From Labilithrix sp. (lineage in GTDB: Bacteria > Myxococcota_A > Polyangia > Polyangiales > Polyangiaceae): a DNA stretch of 58,916 nucleotides. A program made the translations under genes and the position numbers. Where the stretch lies: NCBI GenBank assembly GCA_019637105.1, contig JAHBWF010000031.1, positions 1 through 58,916 of the forward strand, read 5' to 3'. How positions within the stretch are numbered: the first letter of the stretch is position 1; every line of letters begins with the position of its first letter. The notes under the pieces were generated by a model. That model worked only from the letters and a program-made list of their open reading frames with translations, made no database searches and had not been told where the DNA came from. Of this stretch, positions 37,817-45,388 are shown one piece after another.

Positions 37817-38827
37817 ATGGCAGTCATCGGCACCGTCTGCGCGCTCTGCGCGCTCCCCGTTCAACACGACCACTATGTCCCCGAGTCGACGTGGATCTAC
37901 CGCGGCTCGAGCCCGCGCGAGGAGCTCACGTCGATCTTCACACCGGAGCACGCGTGGCTCGAAGACGCGGTGGGCCTACGCCGGGCGGGCTCCGGCCCGG
38001 CGCGGCTGCGCGGGCGCGTGGAGGACGGTCGCTTGACGGATCGCGACAGCGGGCACCGCGGCTCCGTCGTGGACTCGGACGAGTACGAGCCGTTCCACGA
38101 GGCGTGCTGGCGGGCGATGGGCGCTCCGGAGGCCTGGACCGACGCCGTGGTGGGCGCCGGCATCCACCAGAACGCTATCCTCGAGGCGTACTGCGGGCAG
38201 CTCTTCGAGCTGCCGCAGCTCGTCGCCGACGGCAAGGGCTGGATGCTCGTCGATCCCCACGGTGCGTCGCCGGAGGCGGCGCGAAGTCGAGCGCGCGTCG
38301 AGGACCTGCTCGCCGCCGCGCGCCGCGCCGTCCCGCTCGGGACGCGCGTGGCAGCCTCGGTCGAGGGAATGCTGCGCTCGGGCCGCGGCTGGACGACCGC
38401 GGTGAGCTTCGACGAGGACGATCGGCGGACCGGGCTCGTCCGTTACCGCAAGGTGCCGTGGCCGTTCACTCCGACGGGGGACCTCTGCTTCGATCTGAGC
38501 GCGTACCCCACGCTCGTGTGCTTCATCGAGGAGTACGACGCCGACGACGTCGGCGCGCCGCGGGCCGAGTGCCTCGACCGCCTGGAGCGCTTCGAGCGGC
38601 GGTTGAAGGAGGCGGTCGAAGAGGGTGAAGTGGCGGTGCTCGTCGCGACCAGCTTCCGTCGCGGTCAAGCGGAGTACTACGTCTACGCCCGCGACGAGGC
38701 GGCCACGATGGCTCGGATCGACGCGTTGCCCGAGCGCGTTGCGCCCGAGCGCGGCGAGTACGACAACGCGGCGGATCCCGAGTGGCGGATCTTCTTCGAG
38801 GACGTCGACCCGCGGCGCCGCCGGTGA
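37817..38827 (+). CDS. Hypothetical protein with zinc-knuckle-like N-terminus and DUF695-like C-terminus
   Basis: The 336-residue soluble protein begins with CALCALPVQHDHYVPE, a CxxC plus HxH pattern that could bind zinc. The middle has no family that I recognise. The last 100 residues or so (FEERL-like FERRLKEAVEEGEVAVLVATSF, then AEYYVYARDE and a terminal NAADPEWRIFFED) resemble DUF695, a domain found in stand-alone regulators and possible immunity proteins. It follows the kinase gene by 57 nt on the same strand and might be co-transcribed. Confidence 0.7.
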   Translation: MAVIGTVCALCALPVQHDHYVPESTWIYRGSSPREELTSIFTPEHAWLEDAVGLRRAGSGPARLRGRVEDGRLTDRDSGHRGSVVDSDEYEPFHEACWRAMGAPEAWTDAVVGAGIHQNAILEAYCGQLFELPQLVADGKGWMLVDPHGASPEAARSRARVEDLLAAARRAVPLGTRVAASVEGMLRSGRGWTTAVSFDEDDRRTGLVRYRKVPWPFTPTGDLCFDLSAYPTLVCFIEEYDADDVGAPRAECLDRLERFERRLKEAVEEGEVAVLVATSFRRGQAEYYVYARDEAATMARIDALPERVAPERGEYDNAADPEWRIFFEDVDPRRRR

Positions 38828-38887
38828 ATCCATCGCCGGCGCGAACGCGCCCGCCGTCGAGCTTCACGCTCGTTAACTTCGCTCCGG

Positions 38888-39180
38888 TCATGAGTACACG
38901 GTCGCGACCTCCGCCATCCGCTTGCGATGTCGCTTCTCGCCTTTTCGTGAGGCGCGTTCGAGGACGGCGGGGCGTCGCCTCGGCTGCCTTGCGGGTCTCG
39001 GGCCGCAGAGCTCGGCGGGCCATCGGGACGCCCTTGCCGTCGAAGCGGAGGACGAGCAGATCGCTCGTCGCTGCGACCTCGATCTCGCGCGCGCGCGACG
39101 TAGGCCGCGTCGAGGTCGTGGGCCGCGCGCCGGGCCAGCTCTTCCGCCTGCCGCCTCCCGATGGCCGCTCCCGTGCTCGA
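38888..39180 (-). pseudogene. Decayed ISKra4-family transposase fragment
   Basis: Three reading frames read one after another give a continuous ISKra4-like transposase segment. They are GRRQAEELARRAAHDLDAAY (frame A, about 39088-39180), LLVLRFDGKGVPM and RPETRKAAE (frame B, about 38948-39090), and GEKRHRKRMAEVATVYS then a stop (frame C, 38888-38947). At least two frameshifts and loss of both ends make it a dead remnant. It lies only 20 nt past the end of modC. Nothing else is recognised in the 372-nt gap between the flanking genes. Confidence 0.75.
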
Positions 39181-39199
39181 GCTCGCGCGCGGGCGGCGC

Positions 39200-39895
39200 T
39201 CAGCGGAACGGATCGTCGCTCATCGACGTCGTCTTCGTGACGCGGCCCTTCTCGAGGAAGACGACGCGGTCCCCGAGGAGCTCGGCGTCTTCGGGCTGAT
39301 GCGTCACGAGGACGGTCGGGACGCGCTCCTTCGCCAGCACCTCGCCGACCTCGCGGAGGAGCTCGGCCTTCAGCTCGGCGTCGAGCGCGCTGAACGGCTC
39401 GTCGAGGAGGATCGCGCGGGGCCTCATCGCGAGGGCGCGGGCGAGGGCGACGCGCTGCGCCTCGCCGCCGGAGAAGGTCCGCGGCGTCCGATCGGCGAGC
39501 TTGGCGACGTGCATCCTCGTGAGCATCGCGAGCGCGAGCGCGCGCCGCTCGTCGCGGGGGAGGTCGCGGGGGAGCCCGTAGGCGACGTTCGCGGCGGCGG
39601 TCATGTGGGGGAAGAGCGCCAGCGACTGGAAGACGTACGCGACGCGGCGCGCGTGGATGGGGAGATCGTCGCCGCGTTCGGCGTCGAACCACACGTCGTC
39701 CCCCAGCGCGACGCGCCCCCGCCGAGGCCGCACGAGCCCGGCGATGCTCGCCAGCGTCCGGCTCTTCCCGGCGCCCGACGGCCCGAAGAGGACGGTGACG
39801 CCGGGCGGCACCTCGAACGCGACGTCGATCCGCAGCCCCTTCGGATCGACCTCGGGCTCGAGCTCGATCCGGACGGAGAGGGACGCGTCGCTCAC
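39200..39895 (-). CDS. modC: Molybdate-type ABC transporter ATPase, short form
   Basis: The 231-residue ABC ATPase powers the ModB permease. It has Walker A GPSGAGKS, Q-loop VFQSLALFPH, signature SGGEAQR, Walker B ILLDEPFSALD and the switch His in LVTHQPED. Full-length ModC proteins have about 350 residues with a C-terminal TOBE molybdate-binding domain; here the protein stops right after the ATPase domain. An IS remnant begins 20 nt downstream, so truncation by insertion is possible. The GTG start overlaps the modB stop by four bases (GTGA). Confidence 0.85.
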   Translation of the reverse strand: MSDASLSVRIELEPEVDPKGLRIDVAFEVPPGVTVLFGPSGAGKSRTLASIAGLVRPRRGRVALGDDVWFDAERGDDLPIHARRVAYVFQSLALFPHMTAAANVAYGLPRDLPRDERRALALAMLTRMHVAKLADRTPRTFSGGEAQRVALARALAMRPRAILLDEPFSALDAELKAELLREVGEVLAKERVPTVLVTHQPEDAELLGDRVVFLEKGRVTKTTSMSDDPFR

Positions 39896-40554
39896 GGCGA
39901 TCGCTCGCGCGCGGTGAGCTTGCCGACGACGTAGAGCAGGACGATCACCACGCCGGTGAGCACCGCGATCATCAGCGCCGCGTCGCGCTCGCGGTGCGCC
40001 TGGATCGCGTCGTAGATCGCGAGCGCCGCCGTCTGCGTCTCGCCGGGGATGTCGCCGGCGACCATGAGGGTGACGCCGAAGTCCCCGAGCGACCGCGCGA
40101 AGGCGAGCATCAACGCGGCCGCGATGCCGCGGTAGGCGAGGGGGAGCTGGATCGTGAAGAACGCGCGGAGGGGCGTCGCCCCGAGCGTGCGCGCGGCGAG
40201 GACCAGCGTGGGATCGGTCTCCTCGAGCGCCGTTCGCGCGCTCTTCACGACGAGCGGCGTCGCGCCGATGACGGCGGCGACCACGGCGCCCACCTTGGTG
40301 AAGACGATCGACGAGCCGGTGAGCGACTCGAACGCGTGGCCGAGGAAGCTGCGGCGTCCGAGCAGCACCAGGACGTAGTAGCCGAGGACCGTCGGCGGCA
40401 TGACGAGCGGCGCGGTGAAGAAGACGTCGACCAGGTCCCGCCCCGGAAAGCGCAAGTTCGCGAGGATCGCCGCGACGGCGACGCCGATGAGCGCTGCGAG
40501 GACCGTCGCGACGGCGGCGACCTCGAACGACAGGAAGAGGGGTCCGAGCTCCAT
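39892..40554 (-). CDS. modB: Molybdate ABC transporter permease
   Basis: The 220-residue inner-membrane permease has five or six membrane helices. The EAA loop reads EETDPTLVLAARTLGATPLRAF near 113-134, where ModC docks; PLVMPPTVLGYYVL near 50-63 is a typical ModB block. Sulfate permeases are related, but the short length and the sequence favour molybdate. It is the first gene of the modB-modC pair. The matching binding protein gene is not adjacent but lies at 46.9-47.8 kb. Confidence 0.88.
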   Translation of the reverse strand: MELGPLFLSFEVAAVATVLAALIGVAVAAILANLRFPGRDLVDVFFTAPLVMPPTVLGYYVLVLLGRRSFLGHAFESLTGSSIVFTKVGAVVAAVIGATPLVVKSARTALEETDPTLVLAARTLGATPLRAFFTIQLPLAYRGIAAALMLAFARSLGDFGVTLMVAGDIPGETQTAALAIYDAIQAHRERDAALMIAVLTGVVIVLLYVVGKLTARERSP

Positions 40555-40889
40555 GCTCGCGCGCCGATTCTATCGAGGTGCGAGGACGATGGGCGAGAGA
40601 TGAGCGAGCGCGCGCGCCCCCGGACGAGGTCGACGACGCGCGACGGTCGCGATCGAGGGCGACCGACGGCACATCGCGTGATCCGCTGATGCACGCGCAC
40701 CGGAGGCCAGCCGCTCGTTCGGCTCACCTGGATCGCGCGCGCGCCCGCCGTTCGTGGCGGCGCTCGCGCACAACTACGTCCGGATCGGACGTCGCCGTCG
40801 CCGTGTAACAAGCGTGTTCGATCGCTGACTCGGCCGGTCCGGCAAGACGGATCGGCATGGTGGCTGCTTGAACGAAGCTCGGAGGTGAC
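40555..40889. other. Divergent promoter region between modB and the haem-protein gene
   Basis: No gene is recognised. Features seen are an AACA-AGCG-TGTT inverted repeat around 40806-40817 next to a GTGTAACA sequence, and a strong GGAGGTGAC ribosome-binding site (40881-40889) for the rightward gene. A molybdate-responsive ModE-type palindrome was looked for upstream of modB but not found. Confidence 0.4.
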
Positions 40890-41864
40890 ATGAACCGATC
40901 CTTCCGAGCGTTGCTCCCTGCCTTGCCGGTCGCTACGACCGTCGTGTTCGCGATGACGTCGACGCCGCGTCGCGCCGTCGCCGAGCCGGCGACCGTCGAC
41001 GCCGCAGAGAGAGCGGAGAAGTGCGCGACCCGCCTCTTCACGGCGATGGTCGGCGAAGGCGCGACGCCCGAGGCGCTCGCCGGCTCGAACCCGCAGGGCG
41101 CGTTCGACGCGCTCGTCGTGGACCCCCGATTCCAGGAGCGCTTCTCGCGCTTCATCAACGCGCAGTTCAACGGAACGCCGGGCGCGACCCCGGCCGAGGA
41201 CGCCTCGTACTACCTGACGCGGTTCGTCCTGACGGAGGACAAGCCCTGGACCGACATGTTCGTCGGACGCTATGACGTCGCCCCGTCGAGCGCGCAGCAG
41301 GCCAACTCCGAGGCGACCGTCACCAGCGATCCGAACGGGCTCGGCTACTTCCGCAGCCGTGCGTGGATGGTCCGCTACGCCGGGAACGAGGCCGCGGGCA
41401 TTCGCATCGTCGCGGCCTACCGCATGATGCAGAACACGATCGGGCTCACGCTGGCCGCGACCACGAACGCGCCGGAGGTCGATCTGAGCGCGAACGGCCG
41501 CAAGGCCGCCCAGTGCGCCGGCTGCCACTACAACCCTTGGTTCGCGCTCGACAAGGTCGCGGCGGTCCTCGGGACCAAGAGCGGGATGGGGGACGCCACC
41601 CGGTTCGACGCGCCCACCGGCGGGCCGCAGAGCATCCTCGGCGGCGTGACGATCTCGAACGACCGCGAGCTCGTCGAAGCGCTCGTCGCGAACGAGGCGT
41701 TCGACGTCAACGCGTGCCGCCTCGCGTACCGCTACCTCTACGGGCGGAACGAGAACGGCTGCGAAGGGCCGGTGTTCGACGCGTGCGTCGAGGCGTTCAA
41801 GAAGGACAAAAAGATCACCTCGGCCCTCGCCGTCGTCGCGAAGGACCCGACGTTCTGCGAGTGA
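40890..41864 (+). CDS. Secreted single-haem c-type protein
   Basis: The 324-residue protein has a Sec signal peptide (about 1-32, cut near AVAEP). The single CAGCH (about residue 210) would bind one haem c; it is embedded in KAAQCAGCHYNPWFALDK. The rest is helical, reminiscent of the DUF1549/DUF1588-type proteins found beside DUF1501 genes. The DUF1501 gene two positions downstream fits that association. It has the strongest Shine-Dalgarno in this part of the window. Role inferred as extracytoplasmic redox or binding; the substrate is unknown. Confidence 0.75.
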   Translation: MNRSFRALLPALPVATTVVFAMTSTPRRAVAEPATVDAAERAEKCATRLFTAMVGEGATPEALAGSNPQGAFDALVVDPRFQERFSRFINAQFNGTPGATPAEDASYYLTRFVLTEDKPWTDMFVGRYDVAPSSAQQANSEATVTSDPNGLGYFRSRAWMVRYAGNEAAGIRIVAAYRMMQNTIGLTLAATTNAPEVDLSANGRKAAQCAGCHYNPWFALDKVAAVLGTKSGMGDATRFDAPTGGPQSILGGVTISNDRELVEALVANEAFDVNACRLAYRYLYGRNENGCEGPVFDACVEAFKKDKKITSALAVVAKDPTFCE

Positions 41865-41874
41865 AGGAGCGAGC

Positions 41875-42540
41875 ATGAGAGCACTCATCTTCACGACCGT
41901 CGTCTCGCTGCTGGTCGCCGCCTGCGCGTTCGAGGACACCGACTCGCTCACCGGCCGGCGCGCGCGGGGAGGCGCGGGCGGCGAGGACGGCGACGAGGCG
42001 AGCGCGGGCGGCGCCACCCCCGGCGCCGACCCGACGCAGCCGGGGAGCTGCAAGGAGGGGCTCGCCCACCCGGGCTTCGCCAACGTCGACTTCGTCGGCG
42101 ATCGCAAGCCGGGGGCGATCGGCGCCGATCGGCGACGGGTCAAGCCGTACTCGGCGCTCCGCTCCGAGTTCCAGCGCGCGCTGGGCGCCGTCCCGGCGGG
42201 GCTCGCGACGAGCGTGGCGGCCTACGGCGACGTCCCGGCGCGCTGGTACCAGGAGCCGACGGCGGGCGCCGTGAGCCTCTACACGACGTACACGCTCGCG
42301 TTCACGGCCTGCTACGACACGATGACCGCCCCGGCCTTCGCCGAGGCGCCGACGGCCGCGAGCGCCTCGACCGAGTGCGCCAAGATGCAGCGGAAGCTCT
42401 GGCAGCGAAGCGCGACGCCGGACGAGACGAAGGCGTGCGCGGATTTCACCGTCGGCCTCGCCGACGAGCCTGCCCCGCGGCGCCGGTGGGCGCACGCGTG
42501 CGCGTCGATCATGACGGCGGCCGGATTCACCACCTACTGA
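41875..42540 (+). CDS. Lipoprotein of unknown function in the DUF1501 cassette
   Basis: The 221-residue lipoprotein (LVAAC, Cys17) has a Gly/Ala/Asp linker to about residue 58 followed by a helical domain with several cysteines (CYDTMTAP, TECAKMQ, KACADF, HACASIM). It lies 10 nt after the haem-protein gene and 11 nt before the DUF1501 gene, so it should be in one operon with both. No family recognised. Confidence 0.72.
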   Translation: MRALIFTTVVSLLVAACAFEDTDSLTGRRARGGAGGEDGDEASAGGATPGADPTQPGSCKEGLAHPGFANVDFVGDRKPGAIGADRRRVKPYSALRSEFQRALGAVPAGLATSVAAYGDVPARWYQEPTAGAVSLYTTYTLAFTACYDTMTAPAFAEAPTAASASTECAKMQRKLWQRSATPDETKACADFTVGLADEPAPRRRWAHACASIMTAAGFTTY

Positions 42541-42551
42541 GGAGTCAGACT

Positions 42552-43745
42552 ATGAAGTCGATTTCGCGTCGTGGATTCCTCAAGGCCGTGGGGGTCGGCG
42601 CCGGCGCCGTCGTCGGCGCTCGCATCCCCGGCTCTTCGCTCGTCGGCGTCGCCCGCGCGGCGACGCCGGAGCCGACGTCGGTCGTGTGCGTGTACCTCGA
42701 CGGAGGCATCAACGCGATCTTCACCGGCGCGGACGCGTTCACCAACACCGCGTTCGGCGTGACCGCGAACAACGTCACCAGCATGGGCGGGGTCGTCGTC
42801 GACAACGCGCTCGCGAACGCGATCCCGCAGGGGATCAGGAGCCGCGTGGCCTCCGTCGGCGTCCGTCACGGCATCAGCGACCACGGCAACGCGCAGCGCT
42901 CGCTCTTCGTGAGCGGCAACACGAGCGCTCCCTTGATGCTGGCCGACGCGATCGGCGGCAGCGGCGCGATCAAGGCGGCGGTCGTCGGCGGCAACAGCCT
43001 GCCGAACGGCGTACGCCCGGCGCCGGTGAACGGCGTGTCGCTCCAGCCGATCACCGACATGCGCGCGACGATCGAGGCGATCGCAGGCGCCGAGAGCGCT
43101 CCGAACCTCGCGGACCGCGGCGGCGCCGCGAAGGGGGTGGCCGCCGCGCAGGCGATGTCGATGGGCGTCGTGTCCAAGCACAAGACGTCGCTGGCGTCGG
43201 TCGAAGAAGGCCTCGCCGCGGCGATCGCGACGCTCGGCAAGCCGGTGCAGCCCTTCAACGTGGCCGAGTTCAATCAGGCGTACGGCCTCAACGGGACGAA
43301 CGTGAACAACTTCACGGCGCGGATGGCCGCGGCGGAGCTGATGGTCCGCTCGGGGACGAGCTTCGTCATCGCGCAGGACGGCGGCTGGGACACGCACGGC
43401 GACAGCAGCGGAAACACGGTGCGGAACATGGTGACCCAGCGTATCGCCCCCGGGCTCCGCACGTTCCTCACGCGGATGGTCGAAGGCGCCGCGACGGAGC
43501 GCAACGTGGTCGTCGCGATCTTCGGCGACTTCCATCGCAGCCTCCCCGGCTCCGACCACCAGGCGAACCTCGCCGCGCTCGTGATCGGGAAGTCGCTGAA
43601 GAACGCGACGACGGGCAAGACCGACGCGCGCGTCGGCGTCGCCCCGAACACGCCCGGCATCGCGGGCCTCTGGCAGCTCCTCGCCGCCGCCGCGCGCGTC
43701 GACCAGAGCCCGTTCGGCGCCAACCCTCACGACGTCCTGGCTTGA
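42552..43745 (+). CDS. Tat-exported DUF1501 (sulfatase-fold) protein
   Basis: The 397-residue protein carries a twin-Arg signal (SRRGFLKAVGVGAG, residues 4-17) and so is probably folded, or loaded with a cofactor, before export. The body shows the DUF1501 pattern: VVCVYLDGGINAIF near 41-54, GGWDTHGD near 277-284 and FGDFHRSLPGSDHQ near 323-336, like metal ligands of the alkaline phosphatase/sulfatase fold. The family is abundant in Planctomycetes and Myxococcota and its substrates are unknown. The ATG at 42552 has a GGAG box 8 nt upstream. Confidence 0.85.
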   Translation: MKSISRRGFLKAVGVGAGAVVGARIPGSSLVGVARAATPEPTSVVCVYLDGGINAIFTGADAFTNTAFGVTANNVTSMGGVVVDNALANAIPQGIRSRVASVGVRHGISDHGNAQRSLFVSGNTSAPLMLADAIGGSGAIKAAVVGGNSLPNGVRPAPVNGVSLQPITDMRATIEAIAGAESAPNLADRGGAAKGVAAAQAMSMGVVSKHKTSLASVEEGLAAAIATLGKPVQPFNVAEFNQAYGLNGTNVNNFTARMAAAELMVRSGTSFVIAQDGGWDTHGDSSGNTVRNMVTQRIAPGLRTFLTRMVEGAATERNVVVAIFGDFHRSLPGSDHQANLAALVIGKSLKNATTGKTDARVGVAPNTPGIAGLWQLLAAAARVDQSPFGANPHDVLA

Positions 43746-43756
43746 GGCCGCCGTCG

Positions 43757-44575
43757 ATGCGCCTCGGGGTCGCGATCTCGCTCGTGCTCGCGGCGTCGGC
43801 CGTCCCGCTCCCTGCCTCCGCCAACGGCGGCGGCGTCGCCGGCTACAGCGGCAAGCCGACCACGACGTCGCCGGAGGGGCAGAGCTGCAACCAGTGCCAC
43901 AGCGGCGGGGCGGCGCCTCAGGTGTCGCTCACCGGGCCCGCCACGCTCACCGCCGGTCAGTCCGCCGAGTACGCGCTCGTCGTCTCCACCGGCCAGGCGC
44001 GCGCCGCGGGGGCGGTCGCCGGGTCCGACGGAGCGCTGCTCGCGCCGTCCGTCGGCGGCGGCCTGCGCGACAGCTTCGGCGAGATGGTGCAGGACGGCTC
44101 GCGCGCCGTCGCGGGGGGCCAGGCGACCTTTCGCTTTCGCGTGACCGCGCCGACGTCCGGCACGACGCTGAAGCTCTGGGGCGTCGGGCTCGCGGCGAAC
44201 GGCTCCGGCGCCGGCGGAGATCGCGCCGCTCACGTGACGCGCGAGATCACGGTGACCGGAGGCTCGACGGAGCCGGACCCGGGCAGCAGCGGCGGCGCGC
44301 CGTCCGACGACGAGCCCGACGGAGGCGCGACCGGCGAGGCGTCGGCCGGCTCTCCGAGCTCGAGCGCGGACCCCGCGGACGACGACGTCGACGAGACGTC
44401 GGATGACGGCGAAGGCGAGAGCGCCGCCGCGCGGTCGAAGCGCCGGCGTAGGGTCTCTCCGGAGCCGTCCGCCGCGTGCGCGTCGTCACCGGCGCGCGGC
44501 GCGAGCTCGACGGTCCTCGGCGCGTCCTCGGCGGTCGCGCTCGGGTTCCTCGCCCGAAGGCGGCGGCGATCGTGA
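43757..44575 (+). CDS. Choice-of-anchor V / Reelin-like secreted protein with sorting tail
   Basis: The 272-residue protein has a signal peptide (about 1-23). A domain begins GYSGKPTTTSPEGQSCNQCH and continues VSLTGPATLTAGQSAEYALV, the pattern of choice-of-anchor V (Reelin-like) proteins. CNQCH could bind haem c. A long acidic Ser/Asp linker leads to a C-terminal hydrophobic stretch ending FLARRRRRS, which fits a MYXO-CTERM-type membrane sorting signal. It follows the DUF1501 gene by 11 nt and overlaps the next start as GTGA. Confidence 0.78.
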   Translation: MRLGVAISLVLAASAVPLPASANGGGVAGYSGKPTTTSPEGQSCNQCHSGGAAPQVSLTGPATLTAGQSAEYALVVSTGQARAAGAVAGSDGALLAPSVGGGLRDSFGEMVQDGSRAVAGGQATFRFRVTAPTSGTTLKLWGVGLAANGSGAGGDRAAHVTREITVTGGSTEPDPGSSGGAPSDDEPDGGATGEASAGSPSSSADPADDDVDETSDDGEGESAAARSKRRRRVSPEPSAACASSPARGASSTVLGASSAVALGFLARRRRRS

Positions 44576-45057
44576 CGCGGGCGCGAGGAGGCGCGCGTCT
44601 CGCCGCGGCGTGGGGGATCTCCGCGCTCGCGTCCGTCCTGATCGGGTGCGCGCCCGAGGGCAGCACGCCCGACGACGGCCGAGAGGGCCGCGCCAAGGTC
44701 GCCCAGGACGCGGGGCTCACCGAGGCCGGCGTCGACAGGAACGGCGGCCGCGACACGAGCGCGGCGTCCTGCTTCGCGGCGTGTCAGAACACGTCGTTCA
44801 GCTGCCAGGCGAAGGTCGGCGCGGCGACGACGCTGAGCGAGGCCGAGCTGACGCTCGACGCGACGGGATGCACGGGCTCCGTGACGCGCGGGACCTCGCC
44901 GGCCGTCGCTCTACGGCTCGACTGCGTCGAGGCGCAGGTGTGCGTCGGCGGAAGCCCCGGCACCACGCCCGCGGACTGCGTGGACGCGACGTTCAGCGCG
45001 TTCACCTACGCGTACACGTCCGAGGACGGCGCGTTCACGCTCTGCACGCGCAACTGA
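44572..45057 (+). CDS. Small Cys-rich lipoprotein
   Basis: The 161-residue lipoprotein (VLIGC, Cys26) has a short linker and a compact beta-rich domain with six cysteines (CFAACQ, CQAK, CTGS, CVEAQVCVGG, CVDAT, CTRN). It starts with GTG inside the stop of the previous gene. It is the last gene of the 40.9-45.1 kb cassette. Part of its coding sequence (44890-44938) has a 90% identical copy in the following intergenic region. Confidence 0.72.
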   Translation: MTRARGGARLAAAWGISALASVLIGCAPEGSTPDDGREGRAKVAQDAGLTEAGVDRNGGRDTSAASCFAACQNTSFSCQAKVGAATTLSEAELTLDATGCTGSVTRGTSPAVALRLDCVEAQVCVGGSPGTTPADCVDATFSAFTYAYTSEDGAFTLCTRN

Positions 45058-45388
45058 CGAGGTGCCGCCCGTCTCGACGAACGTGGTCGCAAACGTCGGG
45101 TGCACCGTCCGGGTCGACGTCGAAGGTTGGACGCGCACGGTGACCCGCCAGCGGCGCGGCAACCGTCGGAAGCGCAGGCGACGCCGAACAAGGTGCGACC
45201 CTCCCCCTCGCCTCCGGAAGGGAGGCGCTCGACCGAGTCGACGGCCTCCGGCTTCCGCCCGCGACGGAGCGGGACCTCGGCAGCCGTCGCTCGACGGCTC
45301 GACGGCGTCGAGGCGCGGGCACGGCGCTCGGAGGTCGCGCGGCGCGGTGTGCTAGGCTGCACGCTCCCGCGAGAGCTCGAAGCCCGAC
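45058..45388 (+). other. Intergenic region with a degenerate copy of the upstream lipoprotein gene
   Basis: 45271-45319 matches 44890-44938 in 44 of 49 positions, so this gap seems to contain a decayed partial duplication of the lipoprotein gene. A TAGGCT hexamer at 45353-45358 may be the -10 of the phosphoesterase gene. No intact gene is seen. Confidence 0.5.

Noticed and set aside
39895-40672. A single 490-residue protein covering both mod genes
   Set aside because: The frame of modC stays open upstream through modB, but the permease is encoded in another frame with clear membrane helices. The GTGA overlap at 39892-39895 is a normal gene junction.
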